The position numbers and the translations under genes were made by a program. A stretch of DNA of 64,000 nucleotides from Paenibacillus vietnamensis (GTDB lineage Bacteria; Bacillota; Bacilli; Paenibacillales; Paenibacillaceae), in NCBI RefSeq assembly GCF_020169515.1, contig NZ_JAHMHW010000009.1, forward strand, positions 62,001 through 126,000, written 5' to 3'. Below, piece by piece: positions 52,132 to 61,255 of this stretch. The notes under the pieces were generated by a model, which had not been told where the DNA came from, ran no database searches, and saw nothing but the letters and a program-made list of their open reading frames with translations. How positions within the stretch are numbered: position 1 is the stretch's first letter; each line of letters starts with the position of its first letter.

Positions 52132-53298
52132 TCACATCTCATTCTGATTTTTCATTCTCGCTCCAAGCATTAGCGTCCGGATGATAGAAGCCGCCGCATG
52201 ACGGATGAGAGCAGGCGCCTGCTTCATCGCCTCCTCCAGCGGCATAGGCCGCTGGACCGCGCCGATGACGGCATCCATCCCTTCCCCGTACAAGGCTTGC
52301 ATGGCGGAAGCGTCCGGCGAAATGCCGCCTGACAGGCAGATGACCGGAACCTTATGCCTCTTGGCGATTCTCGCGATGCCGGCCGCGGCTTTGCCGTACC
52401 TCGTTTGAAGGTCGGTGTGCCCTTCGCCGGTCAGCACCAGATCCGCCTCCGACACCCGCTTCTCGAAATCGGCCGCTTCCAGGACAAGATCGATCCCCCG
52501 CTCCATTCTGGCGGATAAGAAGGCCATCAGGCCTCCGCCAAGGCCGCCGGCCGCCCCGGCGCCTGGAAGCTCCGCAATGTCCTTGCCCATGTCTCTGCTG
52601 ATGATCCGGCTGAGATGAAGCAGTCCGCGGTCGAGCGCCGCGACCATCTCGGGCGTCGCCCCTTTTTGCGGGCCATAGACGGCGGCGGCGCCATTGTCGC
52701 CGCATAGCGGATTCGTCACGTCGCTGGCAATCACGCATTCACAGCCCTCGATGCGCGGGTCCAGCCCTTCAAGATCGATGGCGGCGATATGCTCCAGCTC
52801 GCCGCCGCCGTATCCGATTTCTCCGCCGTACTTGTCCGGAAACCGGACGCCGAGCGCCTGCGCCATCCCAACTCCTCCATCGTTCGTTGCGCTGCCGCCA
52901 AGGCCGATGATCAGCTTGCGGCAGCCCAGCCGCAGCGCTTCCTTGATCAGCTGCCCGGTTCCATAGGTCGTCGTAAGGATCGGGTTCAGCCGGTCCTGCG
53001 GAATCAAAGTCAGTCCCGAAGCGGATGCCGCCTCGATCACCGCGGTTCGCCCGTCGTCCAGCAGCCCGATTTCGGCCGTGACCGGATCGCCCAGCGGACC
53101 TCTGACCTGCACCTCATGAAGCCGGCCGCCGGCTCCGCGGACGATCGCTTGAACGGTGCCTTCTCCGCCGTCCGCAACCGCTATTTGCAGCACCTCGGCC
53201 TGCGGGCACGCTTCAAGAATTCCCTGCGTCATATATTCGGCCGCCTCATAGCTGTTCAGGCAGCCTTTGTACGAATCGGGCGCTACAATAATTTTCAT
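52132..53298 (-). CDS. garK: glycerate 2-kinase GarK
   Basis: 388 aa from the ATG at 53298 (GAGGTGA upstream), the family N-terminus [20 protein letters not shown]. Further signatures are [32 protein letters not shown] and [14 protein letters not shown]. Phosphorylates D-glycerate to 2-phosphoglycerate, the last step of the galactarate/glucarate route into glycolysis. Separated from garR by 150 bases containing the dispersed hairpin repeat. Confidence 0.93.
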   Translation of the reverse strand: MKIIVAPDSYKGCLNSYEAAEYMTQGILEACPQAEVLQIAVADGGEGTVQAIVRGAGGRLHEVQVRGPLGDPVTAEIGLLDDGRTAVIEAASASGLTLIPQDRLNPILTTTYGTGQLIKEALRLGCRKLIIGLGGSATNDGGVGMAQALGVRFPDKYGGEIGYGGGELEHIAAIDLEGLDPRIEGCECVIASDVTNPLCGDNGAAAVYGPQKGATPEMVAALDRGLLHLSRIISRDMGKDIAELPGAGAAGGLGGGLMAFLSARMERGIDLVLEAADFEKRVSEADLVLTGEGHTDLQTRYGKAAAGIARIAKRHKVPVICLSGGISPDASAMQALYGEGMDAVIGAVQRPMPLEEAMKQAPALIRHAAASIIRTLMLGARMKNQNEM

Positions 53299-53330
53299 AC
53301 CGATCACCTCGCAGGAGCGGATTTTCTGCC

Positions 53331-53418
53331 CAAGCGTAAACAACGGCTGCCGCTGTGCACGAACCGTTAGCTGCGTCTTTGCGCAGCTCGGTGCTATGAC
53401 GTCCTTTGGCGGCAAAAG
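53331..53418. repeat. dispersed hairpin repeat, copy 2
   Basis: Counterpart of 19668-19751. The stem AGCTGCG/CGCAGCT replaces AGCTGCA/TGCAGCT of copy 1, a compensated pair change, while the loop TCTTTG-like centre is kept. It lies between garR and garK inside an operon, so it must be tolerated in the message. Confidence 0.75.
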
Positions 53419-53451
53419 CCGTTTCGCGATTTTGAGAGTAACGCCCCAGCG

Positions 53452-54336
53452 TCATCTGCTCACTTCTACCCGGGCCAGCTGCTCATAGTAGCGGATCAGG
53501 CCCCCATGGTCGCTGGCTCCCAGCCCGTCTTCCTCAAGCTTCCGCATCATCTCCAAGACAGTGGAGGTCAGCGGAAGCGGGATGTCATATTGCTGCGATG
53601 TAGCCAGCACGTTACCGAGATCCTTCTTGTGCAGCTCGATCCGGAAGCCGGGCTCGAACCTGCGGTCCAGCACGAGCGGGACCTTCGCATCCAGCACGGC
53701 GCTTCCGGCCAGGCCGCCGCGGATCGCTTCGTACACCAGCTCCGGCTCCACGCCCGCCTTGGCCGCCAGTACCATAGCCTCCGACATCGCCGCCAGGTTA
53801 ATGCCCACGATAATCTGATTGGCCAGCTTCGTCACGTTGCCGGCCCCGATGCCGCCTGTCCGTACGACGGATGAAGCCATCGCCAGCAGCACGTCGCGGC
53901 ATTGTTCGAAAATGTCCTGCTCCCCTCCGACCATGACGGACAACGTGCCCGCAATCGCTTTCGGCTCCCCGCCGCTGACCGGAGCGTCCAGCATGCGAAC
54001 GCCCTTCTCGGCCAGCGTGCGCGCGACCTCCTGACTGGCGAGCGGCGCAATCGAGCTCATGTCGATCACGATGGAGCCCGCTTTTGCCCCCTCTATGACG
54101 CCGTCCTTCCCCAGAATAACTTCCTTCACCTGCGGAGAGTCGGGCAGCATCGTAATGATCAGATCCGCCTGCTCCGCAACCGCTTTGGGCGTATCGGCCA
54201 GCGCGGCGCCGGCCGCCGCCAGCTCACCCGAGCTTTTGCTCGTCGACAAAACAATGAGCTCGTAACCCGCCTTCAGCAGATTTTTGCTCATCGGCTTGCC
54301 CATAATGCCTAGTCCGATAAAACCGATTTTTTTCAT
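53452..54336 (-). CDS. garR: tartronate semialdehyde reductase GarR
   Basis: 294 aa beta-hydroxyacid dehydrogenase. NAD(P)-binding GFIGLGIMGKPM (5-16), substrate motif DAPVSGGE (117-124) and catalytic Lys170 in GNVTKLANQ are all present. GGAGG precedes the start. It reduces 2-hydroxy-3-oxopropanoate (tartronate semialdehyde) to glycerate, feeding GarK downstream. Forty-five bases after the DapA-family gene. Other 3-hydroxyacid substrates are possible in this family, but the neighbours support GarR. Confidence 0.9.
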   Translation of the reverse strand: MKKIGFIGLGIMGKPMSKNLLKAGYELIVLSTSKSSGELAAAGAALADTPKAVAEQADLIITMLPDSPQVKEVILGKDGVIEGAKAGSIVIDMSSIAPLASQEVARTLAEKGVRMLDAPVSGGEPKAIAGTLSVMVGGEQDIFEQCRDVLLAMASSVVRTGGIGAGNVTKLANQIIVGINLAAMSEAMVLAAKAGVEPELVYEAIRGGLAGSAVLDAKVPLVLDRRFEPGFRIELHKKDLGNVLATSQQYDIPLPLTSTVLEMMRKLEEDGLGASDHGGLIRYYEQLARVEVSR

Positions 54337-54381
54337 CCTTGCGCCTCCTGCCCTTATCTCACATCATCCGGACCGCAGCCC

Positions 54382-55272
54382 TCAAAGAACGCCCATCTCC
54401 TGCAAAATCCCTTTCAGCTTGCCGCGGTTCTCGCCGGTACAAGCCGTGTTCGGCAAAATCGGCTCGCCGACAGGCAGCCCCATAAGCTGCATCGCTTCCT
54501 TGGTCACGACGGGAAAGCTCGCCAAATTAAACGCCATGCGGAGCGGAGCCAGCGTAAACTGCGCCTCCAGCGCGCCCGCCAAATCCCCTGCTTTGAACTT
54601 GTTGTAGATGTCCACGACAAGCGACGGCACAATATTCGCGGTGGATGCGACGCAGCCGGCCGCGCCGTAGGCAAGAGAGCCCAAAATCATAACATCCCGC
54701 CCCGCCATAACGCGGAAATTCTTATGTCTAGTGGTCCGGATATATTCCGCGGTCAAGGTCAAATCCCCGCTGCTGTCCTTAATCCCGGCGATGTTCGGAA
54801 TATCGCTGAGCCGCCCGAGCAGCCTGACCGAAATGTTGTTGCCGACCCGGTCCGGGTTATTATAGAGCAGAACCGGCAGCGAGGTTGCCTCGGCTATCGC
54901 CGCGAAATGGCGGTATAGCTCCTCCTCCGAGGGCGTCAGAAACATCGGCGGCAGCACCGTCAGCGCCTGTACGCCAAGCCGCTCCCCCATCCGGGCCAGC
55001 TTCACGCATTCCTTCGTCGTAATCGCGCCGATCCCCATATAGACGGGCACCCGGCCGGCCGTCTGATCAAGCGTGATGGCAACGGCCCGCTCCTGCCGCT
55101 CATGATCCAGTCCGTAAAATTCCCCGTTGCTGCCAAGCGACAGCAGACCGTGCACCCCGCCGGCAAGCACGTAATCGACGACCGTGCGCAGCCCCTGCTC
55201 ATCCACGTTTTCCTCCGCGTCCACCGGCGTCACCAGCGGCGGAATGACCCCGTTAATCCAGCTTGCGTCCAT
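54382..55272 (-). CDS. DapA-family aldolase/dehydratase of aldarate breakdown
   Basis: 296 aa class I lyase. LGSNGE (46-51) replaces the DapA GTTGE loop, Tyr137 is in LLYNNPDRVG and the Schiff-base Lys165 in AGIKDSSGD. Members of this family include 5-keto-4-deoxyglucarate dehydratase (KdgD), KDG aldolase and N-acetylneuraminate lyase. Because GarR and GarK follow, the expected reaction here is cleavage of 5-keto-4-deoxyglucarate to pyruvate and tartronate semialdehyde, the job done in E. coli by the unrelated GarL. That assignment is an inference; a KdgD reaction is the main alternative. Overlaps the GH105 gene by 20 bases. Confidence 0.82.
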   Translation of the reverse strand: MDASWINGVIPPLVTPVDAEENVDEQGLRTVVDYVLAGGVHGLLSLGSNGEFYGLDHERQERAVAITLDQTAGRVPVYMGIGAITTKECVKLARMGERLGVQALTVLPPMFLTPSEEELYRHFAAIAEATSLPVLLYNNPDRVGNNISVRLLGRLSDIPNIAGIKDSSGDLTLTAEYIRTTRHKNFRVMAGRDVMILGSLAYGAAGCVASTANIVPSLVVDIYNKFKAGDLAGALEAQFTLAPLRMAFNLASFPVVTKEAMQLMGLPVGEPILPNTACTGENRGKLKGILQEMGVL

Positions 55273-56398
55273 TTGCAGCGCTCCCTCCCGTCAACGATTC
55301 CGACAATAATCCGATTTCATTTAAAGCCATAATTAGCGGAGCGACGCCATGCCCGTTATTGTCCACGACAGCCTCTCCGAATAGATAATAAACCAGGCTG
55401 CCGTCGCGCATTTCGCCCGTTTCCGGCTTCCTCCCGAGACCGGCGCTGCGGCAAATGCCGCCGAGCAGCACCTCTCCATCCTCTTCGCGCAAATAACGGG
55501 CTATCGTGCCGTTAAAAGCATCGATGCCGTACGTTCTATATTCTGAAGGCAGATACCCCAGCCGCACGCCCTTTAAGATCGAATAGGCCAGCATAAGCGT
55601 CCCGCTTGTCTCCAGGTAGTTGCCCGGAACGTCCGGCTCGTCGACGACTTGATACCACATCCCGGAGCTGTGCCTGTGCGGCAGCATGTCGTCGGCAAGC
55701 TCCTTGAGATAGACGCGCAGCTCGCCGGCGTCTGCCGGCTCTCCTTCCAGCAGCTCCAGCACGTCGACAAGCGCCATGGCGAACCAGCCGACCGCCCGCA
55801 GCCATACGTTCGGCGACTGCCCCGTCCTGCTGTCGCTCCAGAAGATTGCGCGGCTCTCGTCGTAAGCGTGGCTGTACAGCCGCTTTTCCTCATGATAAAT
55901 AAACTCGCGGACATTGCGGAACTGCTGCAGCGTATCGGAATAATCCTTATGCTCTGCGAATTGCTTGACATACTGTACCAGAAACGGCTGCCCCATATAT
56001 AAGCCGTCCAGCCACACCTGGGAAGGATAGTTCTCCTTATGCCAGAACGAGCCGGCATTCGTCCGCGGATACACAGACAGCTGCCCGTAGAGGCTGTCGA
56101 GTATTTTTTGGTACCGCGGATCCCGCTCTCTCTGCCACAGCGGGAACAGGCAGGCCGCCATCCGGATTTGATCGATGTTGAAGCTTTCGAGCCGAATGCC
56201 TGGAATGTCGCCGTTCGCGTCGAACAGCCGGTCGATAAACGACTTGACGAAGCCGTATTCCCGCTCGTCTCCGCTTTGCTCGCAGCTGTCCAGATACGCC
56301 TTCAAAATACAGCCCTCGATATAGTGCCACCTGGCCGAGAACCACTTCGTGTCCGTTCTGTACTGCTCCTTCAACTTTCCTGCCAGCTCCATGCTCAT
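55253..56398 (-). CDS. GH105 unsaturated glycuronyl hydrolase (YteR/YesR-like)
   Basis: 381 aa (alpha/alpha)6 barrel. ATG 56398 chosen for GGGGAG nine bases upstream. Catalytic Asp131 lies in QVWLDGLYMGQPF, the GH105/GH88 signature; GWFAMALVDVLELL and SGTLMLAYSILKGVRLG are further family blocks. It removes a 4,5-unsaturated uronic acid from the end of oligosaccharides produced by pectin or other polysaccharide lyases, releasing 4-deoxy-5-ketouronate. No signal peptide: acts after import by the ABC system of the same operon. Confidence 0.92.
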   Translation of the reverse strand: MSMELAGKLKEQYRTDTKWFSARWHYIEGCILKAYLDSCEQSGDEREYGFVKSFIDRLFDANGDIPGIRLESFNIDQIRMAACLFPLWQRERDPRYQKILDSLYGQLSVYPRTNAGSFWHKENYPSQVWLDGLYMGQPFLVQYVKQFAEHKDYSDTLQQFRNVREFIYHEEKRLYSHAYDESRAIFWSDSRTGQSPNVWLRAVGWFAMALVDVLELLEGEPADAGELRVYLKELADDMLPHRHSSGMWYQVVDEPDVPGNYLETSGTLMLAYSILKGVRLGYLPSEYRTYGIDAFNGTIARYLREEDGEVLLGGICRSAGLGRKPETGEMRDGSLVYYLFGEAVVDNNGHGVAPLIMALNEIGLLSESLTGGSAANGRKLD

Positions 56399-56435
56399 GC
56401 TCAGCATCTCCCCGTTTCCGTTCGTTGTATTGCAG

Positions 56436-58682
56436 CTATTGCGCACGGGCGTGCGCCTCCCGGTATTGTCCCGGCGTCATGCCCTCCGCTTTGCGGAACG
56501 TGCGGATAAATCCGGTTGAATTCGTATAGTTGAGCCGCTCCGCAATTTCCGTAATTTTCAGGTTGCTGTCCCGAAGCCACAGCTTGGCCATATTCATGCG
56601 ATAGTTCGTCAAATAATCGATAAACGTCATGCCCATCTCTTTTTTGAACACCCGGCTCAAGTAAACCGGATGGAAGCGGAACTGCTCCGCGCACATTTCG
56701 AGCGTAATGTCCTGGTCGTATTTCTCCTGAATCAGCTCGACCATCGACTGGGCGATGTTAATGTACTGCGAATCGATCCGGCTTTGCAGAAAAGCCAGCG
56801 CGGGCGGCAGCAGCTGCGTCTTGAACCATGCCAAAATTTCCTCGGCCGTATGCAGCTTCATGAAGCGCAGCGCAACCGATTTGCTTCCGACCAGCCCGTC
56901 CAGCGTTCCGCCCTGCTGCTGCACCAGCTGATAAATTTTCGAGACGAGCTGCAGCATCAAAATTTGAAAATCGTTAAACGAAACGTTTTTTTGCAAAAGA
57001 GCCGCCGTATACTGGTTGAAATAGTCATAGGTCGAGGCGGCTTCGCCCGTTTTGAGCCCTTCCAGCAAACAGTCCTCGAAATGCTGCCAGGAGGCGGCGG
57101 GCTGAACGCTGCTCCGGCCTGCCGTATCAATGTCCTCGTAATGGAGCAGAAGCTGGAAGCCAAGGCTGATTCTCCGTTTAAGCGCTTCCAGCGCTTCCGA
57201 ATACGCATCCATCGCATCCGTATATTTGTGGAAGGGACGGCTGATGCCGATGCTGATTTTCAGCTGCAGCAGCTCCTTCACCTTCGACTCGATCAGCTCA
57301 GCCATTTCGTAAAAATAGCTTTTCAGCTCGTCCGGATCGTCCGACTGGCCAAGCAGCAGCGTCACCTGCGACTGGTCCAGCAGCAGATGGCCCAGCATGC
57401 TGTCGCGGGGAAGCAGCTCGCCTACGATGTTATTGATCGCGAACAGCAGCAGCTCCTTCTCGTCGTCATCGTAGCGGGTGCCCTCCAGCGAATCGATTTG
57501 CAGGGCGAGTACGCCAAGCGCCTTGCCTTTCTCTCCGAAGCCGTACGTTTCGTACTTGTAGGCAAATTCGCTCTCCGACACCTGTCCCATCAGCAGCTTC
57601 ATCAGGAAAAAGTCCTTCACCTGGCCGCGCTGCGCCTTCAGCTGCCGCTGAAGCTCGTTGCTCGTGCTGAACAGCGAAGAGAAACGTTCCTCTATCATCG
57701 CAAATTCATCGCTTTTTTGGCCTCCGGCACCTTCAATGCCCAGCTGCTTCGTCATATTAAACAGCTTGTGAATCGGCCTGTACATCCGTCGTGTTCCGTA
57801 AAAGGCGACGCAAGCCAGGAGCACCAAAATAATGATGCAGGCATTCAGCGTAATAAATGCAATCTTCTTCGTTTCCTTTGTAATCGCTTTCAAAGAGACG
57901 GTAGATGCGTAGGTCCATCCGTTATAAGCCGACGCCCGGTAATTGACGGCCATCCCCGCCGCTTCGAAGCGGCCTGTCCCTTCCGCCTCCGTCTGCAGCT
58001 TGCTGACGACGGCCGGCTGCACCGGCTCCGTGCCGGCGCTGGACAGGAACGGCTCTCCCTTCCGGTTCAGCACGTAGATGCTGCCGAGCTGCGCATTTTG
58101 CGTCAAATTCGTCAGCAGCGCATCCTTCGACAGGTCGATCAGGAGCAGCGCTTTATGCCTTGTGCCCGAAGCAATCATCGGCAGCTTGATAACAAGCTGA
58201 ATCGTGTCCTGCCCGCCTAAGCCGCCGCCGGCCGTCCAGAACAAATGCTGAGGCTGATTGGCGTATTCTCCAACAAGCTCCGGACTGATGAGCTCTTTCC
58301 CTTTCGCAAAGCCCAAGCTGCTGATCATCCAGTTATGGTCCAGATTGATAAGCCTCGTTTCGGCCACGCCTTCCAGGGAATGAAGATTGTACAAGCCCTT
58401 CGAGAGCGAATTGATTACCTGAAAATCCTCATTATCCAAATCGTCGTACAAATTATCGCTTACAAGCGACGAGCTGCTGTATTGCACAGCCCCCATCTCT
58501 GCATTTTTTAACACCTGCTCTATTCTCATCTGGTTTTGCATCAAAATTTGGGCATTTCCGTCATTGACCTTCTCCCCGATGTCCCGTGAGGCAATATAGT
58601 AGGAAATGAGACCGATGGAAGCAACCGAAACGGTGGTTAGCAGCAGCGAGAACACAAGCAATCGATACAAGTATTTAGGCAA
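56436..58682 (-). CDS. membrane-bound AraC-family regulator with extracellular sensor
   Basis: 748 aa from TTG 58682, where AAGGAG lies nine bases upstream; upstream in-frame codons have no site. TM1 (about 5-27), extracellular Cache-like sensor (30-260), TM2 (ITLNACIIILVLLACVAFYG), a HAMP-like linker, a 300-residue cytoplasmic region resembling that of YesN-type proteins, and an AraC helix-turn-helix pair at the end (FHPVYLSRVFKKEMGMTFIDYL and ITEIAERLNYTNSTGFIRTFRKAEGMTPGQYRE). One-component transmembrane regulator expected to sense an extracellular ligand and activate this operon. Located between the binding protein and GH105. Confidence 0.88.
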   Translation of the reverse strand: MPKYLYRLLVFSLLLTTVSVASIGLISYYIASRDIGEKVNDGNAQILMQNQMRIEQVLKNAEMGAVQYSSSSLVSDNLYDDLDNEDFQVINSLSKGLYNLHSLEGVAETRLINLDHNWMISSLGFAKGKELISPELVGEYANQPQHLFWTAGGGLGGQDTIQLVIKLPMIASGTRHKALLLIDLSKDALLTNLTQNAQLGSIYVLNRKGEPFLSSAGTEPVQPAVVSKLQTEAEGTGRFEAAGMAVNYRASAYNGWTYASTVSLKAITKETKKIAFITLNACIIILVLLACVAFYGTRRMYRPIHKLFNMTKQLGIEGAGGQKSDEFAMIEERFSSLFSTSNELQRQLKAQRGQVKDFFLMKLLMGQVSESEFAYKYETYGFGEKGKALGVLALQIDSLEGTRYDDDEKELLLFAINNIVGELLPRDSMLGHLLLDQSQVTLLLGQSDDPDELKSYFYEMAELIESKVKELLQLKISIGISRPFHKYTDAMDAYSEALEALKRRISLGFQLLLHYEDIDTAGRSSVQPAASWQHFEDCLLEGLKTGEAASTYDYFNQYTAALLQKNVSFNDFQILMLQLVSKIYQLVQQQGGTLDGLVGSKSVALRFMKLHTAEEILAWFKTQLLPPALAFLQSRIDSQYINIAQSMVELIQEKYDQDITLEMCAEQFRFHPVYLSRVFKKEMGMTFIDYLTNYRMNMAKLWLRDSNLKITEIAERLNYTNSTGFIRTFRKAEGMTPGQYREAHARAQ

Positions 58683-58761
58683 CGTCGACCTCTCCTTCCT
58701 AATTACCATTATATCAGAGCTTGCCCGGTTATCGCCGCCGCCCGGTTGTGTGCGGGTGAAT

Positions 58762-60297
58762 TTATTGCTTTTGCTTCGCGTAAGCGGCCGTATACTCCTC
58801 AATTACCTTATCGCCGCCCGCCTTTTTCCAGTTCTCGACCTCGGCCTGCCAGCCGGCTTCATCGATTTTGCCCATAATAAACTTCGTTTGGGCGTCGCGA
58901 ATGAGCGTATCCAGCTCTCCGCCCCTCTCCAGATAAGTAGGGGAGCTTAGCGTCAGCGCGATATTCGGCACGACATTCGGCAAATTGCCGGCGACAACCT
59001 TCCAGCCCTTCTCCTGCAGCGGCGATAATTTCAGCGGCAAGCCCTGTCCGGTTACCTCGAACGAAGGCAGACTGTCGCGATATGGCTTGACCTCCAGATT
59101 AAAGACCGACAAATCGATAAATTCGGCTTTTCCGTCGTCCGTCTTCTTATGATGCTTGCCCTCAAAGCCGCGTGTCAGCAAGGTGGACATTTCCGGATCG
59201 AGCAGCTTGTCGAAGAAGCCCAGCAGCTGCTTAAGCTCTTCCTCCGACGCCACGCTCGATTTCGGGAAGACGAAAAAGCCGTTGTTTCCAGGCTCCGCCG
59301 GCACGCGGTTGCCGAACGGTCCGATATACGGCTCCACATCGACAATGGAGTCGGGCACCGCTTTTTTCAGGTTGTCGTGGGAGGTGGCGGCGGCCGAAGC
59401 TACCGTATTCACGCGGATGCCCGCCTGGCCCGCATTCCATTTATTGTCCGCATCCGCACTCTGGACGACGGAAAAATCCTGGTTGATCAGTTTCTCCGCG
59501 TACAATTGGCGAAGCAGCTTCATTGCGTTCAAATAAGGCGTCGTCATAAATTCCGGAGTCAGCTTGCCGTTCTCCTCGCCCCATTTATTCGGCGCCCCCT
59601 GCGACACGGCAAGCCGGGTCAGAAACGTATTGCTGGCGGCGGGGTCGTTAAAGGATTTGTCCAAAAACATGCCGTATGTGTCCTGAGCGCCATTTTTGTC
59701 CGGGTCCTTCTCGGCGATCGTCTTCATCACGTTGTACCAGTCATCCAGCGTCACCGGCAGCTTCAGGCCCAGCTCGTCGAACCAGTCCTTCCGGTAGACA
59801 AGCCCTGCACGCCCCGTATCCCGGTACAGCGGCAGCCCGTACAATTTGCCGTCCACTTTGATGTTGTCATAATAGTAATCGTCGAGCGCCGACAGATTTT
59901 TGTAGTCGTCCAGCAGCGGCCCGATTTCCCAGAACAGGCCGGATTGGATGGCGGCCAGCGTCGTCGCGTTTGACGTGATTTTGAAGGCTTTGGGCATATC
60001 GCTCGAAGCGATCATAATATTTTTCTTATCTTCGAAAGCGGCGGCCGGAATCCATTGAATGTCGATCTTGGAATTCGTATATTTCTCAATGGCAAGCTCC
60101 ACCTCGCTGTCCTTCTTCGGTGCTTCGCCGACCTGAGGCGTGGCGATCGTAACGGTGAGAGGCTTATTGCCGTCCTGCTGTGCCGGCTCGTCCGTCCCTG
60201 TCCCCGTCTCCGGGCTGCCTCCACCTGCGCATCCCGTCAGAACAACTGCAGCTGTCAGCAAGGAAACGGACCCCTTCATAAAGCGCTTACGAAACAT
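58762..60297 (-). CDS. oligosaccharide-binding lipoprotein (LplA-like)
   Basis: 511 aa with signal peptide and lipobox LTGC (Cys23). Type II extracellular solute-binding fold of the family 1 group: NSKIDIQWIPAAAFEDKKNIMIASSDMPKAF, LYGLPLYRDTGRAGLVYRKDWFDELGLKLPVTLDDW and the central KWNAGQAGIRVN. GGAGGGGG precedes the start. It is the receptor of the ABC importer encoded just upstream; no ATPase is in the operon, as usual for these systems, which share an MsmX-type ATPase. Ligand inferred as an unsaturated pectic oligosaccharide. Confidence 0.9.
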   Translation of the reverse strand: MFRKRFMKGSVSLLTAAVVLTGCAGGGSPETGTGTDEPAQQDGNKPLTVTIATPQVGEAPKKDSEVELAIEKYTNSKIDIQWIPAAAFEDKKNIMIASSDMPKAFKITSNATTLAAIQSGLFWEIGPLLDDYKNLSALDDYYYDNIKVDGKLYGLPLYRDTGRAGLVYRKDWFDELGLKLPVTLDDWYNVMKTIAEKDPDKNGAQDTYGMFLDKSFNDPAASNTFLTRLAVSQGAPNKWGEENGKLTPEFMTTPYLNAMKLLRQLYAEKLINQDFSVVQSADADNKWNAGQAGIRVNTVASAAATSHDNLKKAVPDSIVDVEPYIGPFGNRVPAEPGNNGFFVFPKSSVASEEELKQLLGFFDKLLDPEMSTLLTRGFEGKHHKKTDDGKAEFIDLSVFNLEVKPYRDSLPSFEVTGQGLPLKLSPLQEKGWKVVAGNLPNVVPNIALTLSSPTYLERGGELDTLIRDAQTKFIMGKIDEAGWQAEVENWKKAGGDKVIEEYTAAYAKQKQ

Positions 60298-60353
60298 AGC
60301 GAATTCCCCCTCCGATTAGTTGAAAAACAGGCTTCCCATTGTTCAAGCAGCCG

Positions 60354-61235
60354 TCAGCCCTTCACGGAGCCGAGCAGCACGCCTTTGGCGAAATGCTTTT
60401 GCAGAAACGGATATACCAGCACGATCGGCAGCGTCGCCACCACAATCGAAGCCATCCGGATCGTCTGCGGCAAATAGTCGGTCGGATCCTGCTGCGAAGT
60501 CGTATCGCCGATCTGGTCCTGCGACAGCAGCACGATTTGCCTCAAGATAACCTGAACCGGAAACTTCTCCGAATCGTTGATGTACATAACGGCGTTAAAG
60601 AACGTATTCCAATGGCCGACGGCGTAGAAAAGCCCGAATGTCGCCATCGCCGGCATCGACAAGGGCAGAACGATACGGAACAGGACGCCCAGATCGCCTG
60701 CGCCATCGATTTTCGCAGAATCCTCCAGACTGTCCGGAATTTGCTGAAAGAAGTTTTTGAGGACAATCAGGTTAAACGCGCTGATCGCCGTCGGAACCAT
60801 GAGCGACCAATACGTATTGATCATGCCAAACGCCTTCACGACAAAATAAGTCGGGATAATGCCGCCGCTGAACAGCATCGTCACCAGGATCATCAGCATA
60901 AACAGACGTCTTCCTCGAAGTCCCGGCTTGGCCAGCGGGTACGCGGTAAGCGAGGTCAAGACCAGGTTAATAAACGTGCCGACAACGGTTACATAAATCG
61001 AAATGCCGATCCCTTTGAACATCGTATCCGTCGAGAAAATGTATTTATAGGCTCCGAGGGTAAATTCAGTCGGGAATAAGAGCAGCCCGCCTTTCGCAAC
61101 CTCCGCAGGGGCGGCGAACGATACGGCCACGATATAAAGAAACGGAACGATCGTAACGACCGAAACAAGAATCAGCAGCGAATAATTAATCGTATTAAAC
61201 AGCCGGTTGCTCCAATGCTTCTGTTCCGCGAGCAT
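60354..61235 (-). CDS. sugar ABC transporter permease (LplC/YtcP type)
   Basis: 293 aa, six membrane helices, MalG-type permease. The EAA loop is EDSAKIDGAGDLGVLFRIVLPLSMP, which contacts the ATPase. The C-terminus QKHFAKGVLLGSVKG is typical of the LplC/YtcP group. AGGAGGTG before the ATG; 20 bases after its partner permease. Confidence 0.92.
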   Translation of the reverse strand: MLAEQKHWSNRLFNTINYSLLILVSVVTIVPFLYIVAVSFAAPAEVAKGGLLLFPTEFTLGAYKYIFSTDTMFKGIGISIYVTVVGTFINLVLTSLTAYPLAKPGLRGRRLFMLMILVTMLFSGGIIPTYFVVKAFGMINTYWSLMVPTAISAFNLIVLKNFFQQIPDSLEDSAKIDGAGDLGVLFRIVLPLSMPAMATFGLFYAVGHWNTFFNAVMYINDSEKFPVQVILRQIVLLSQDQIGDTTSQQDPTDYLPQTIRMASIVVATLPIVLVYPFLQKHFAKGVLLGSVKG

Positions 61236-61255
61236 AGCGGCACCTCCTGACGCTT

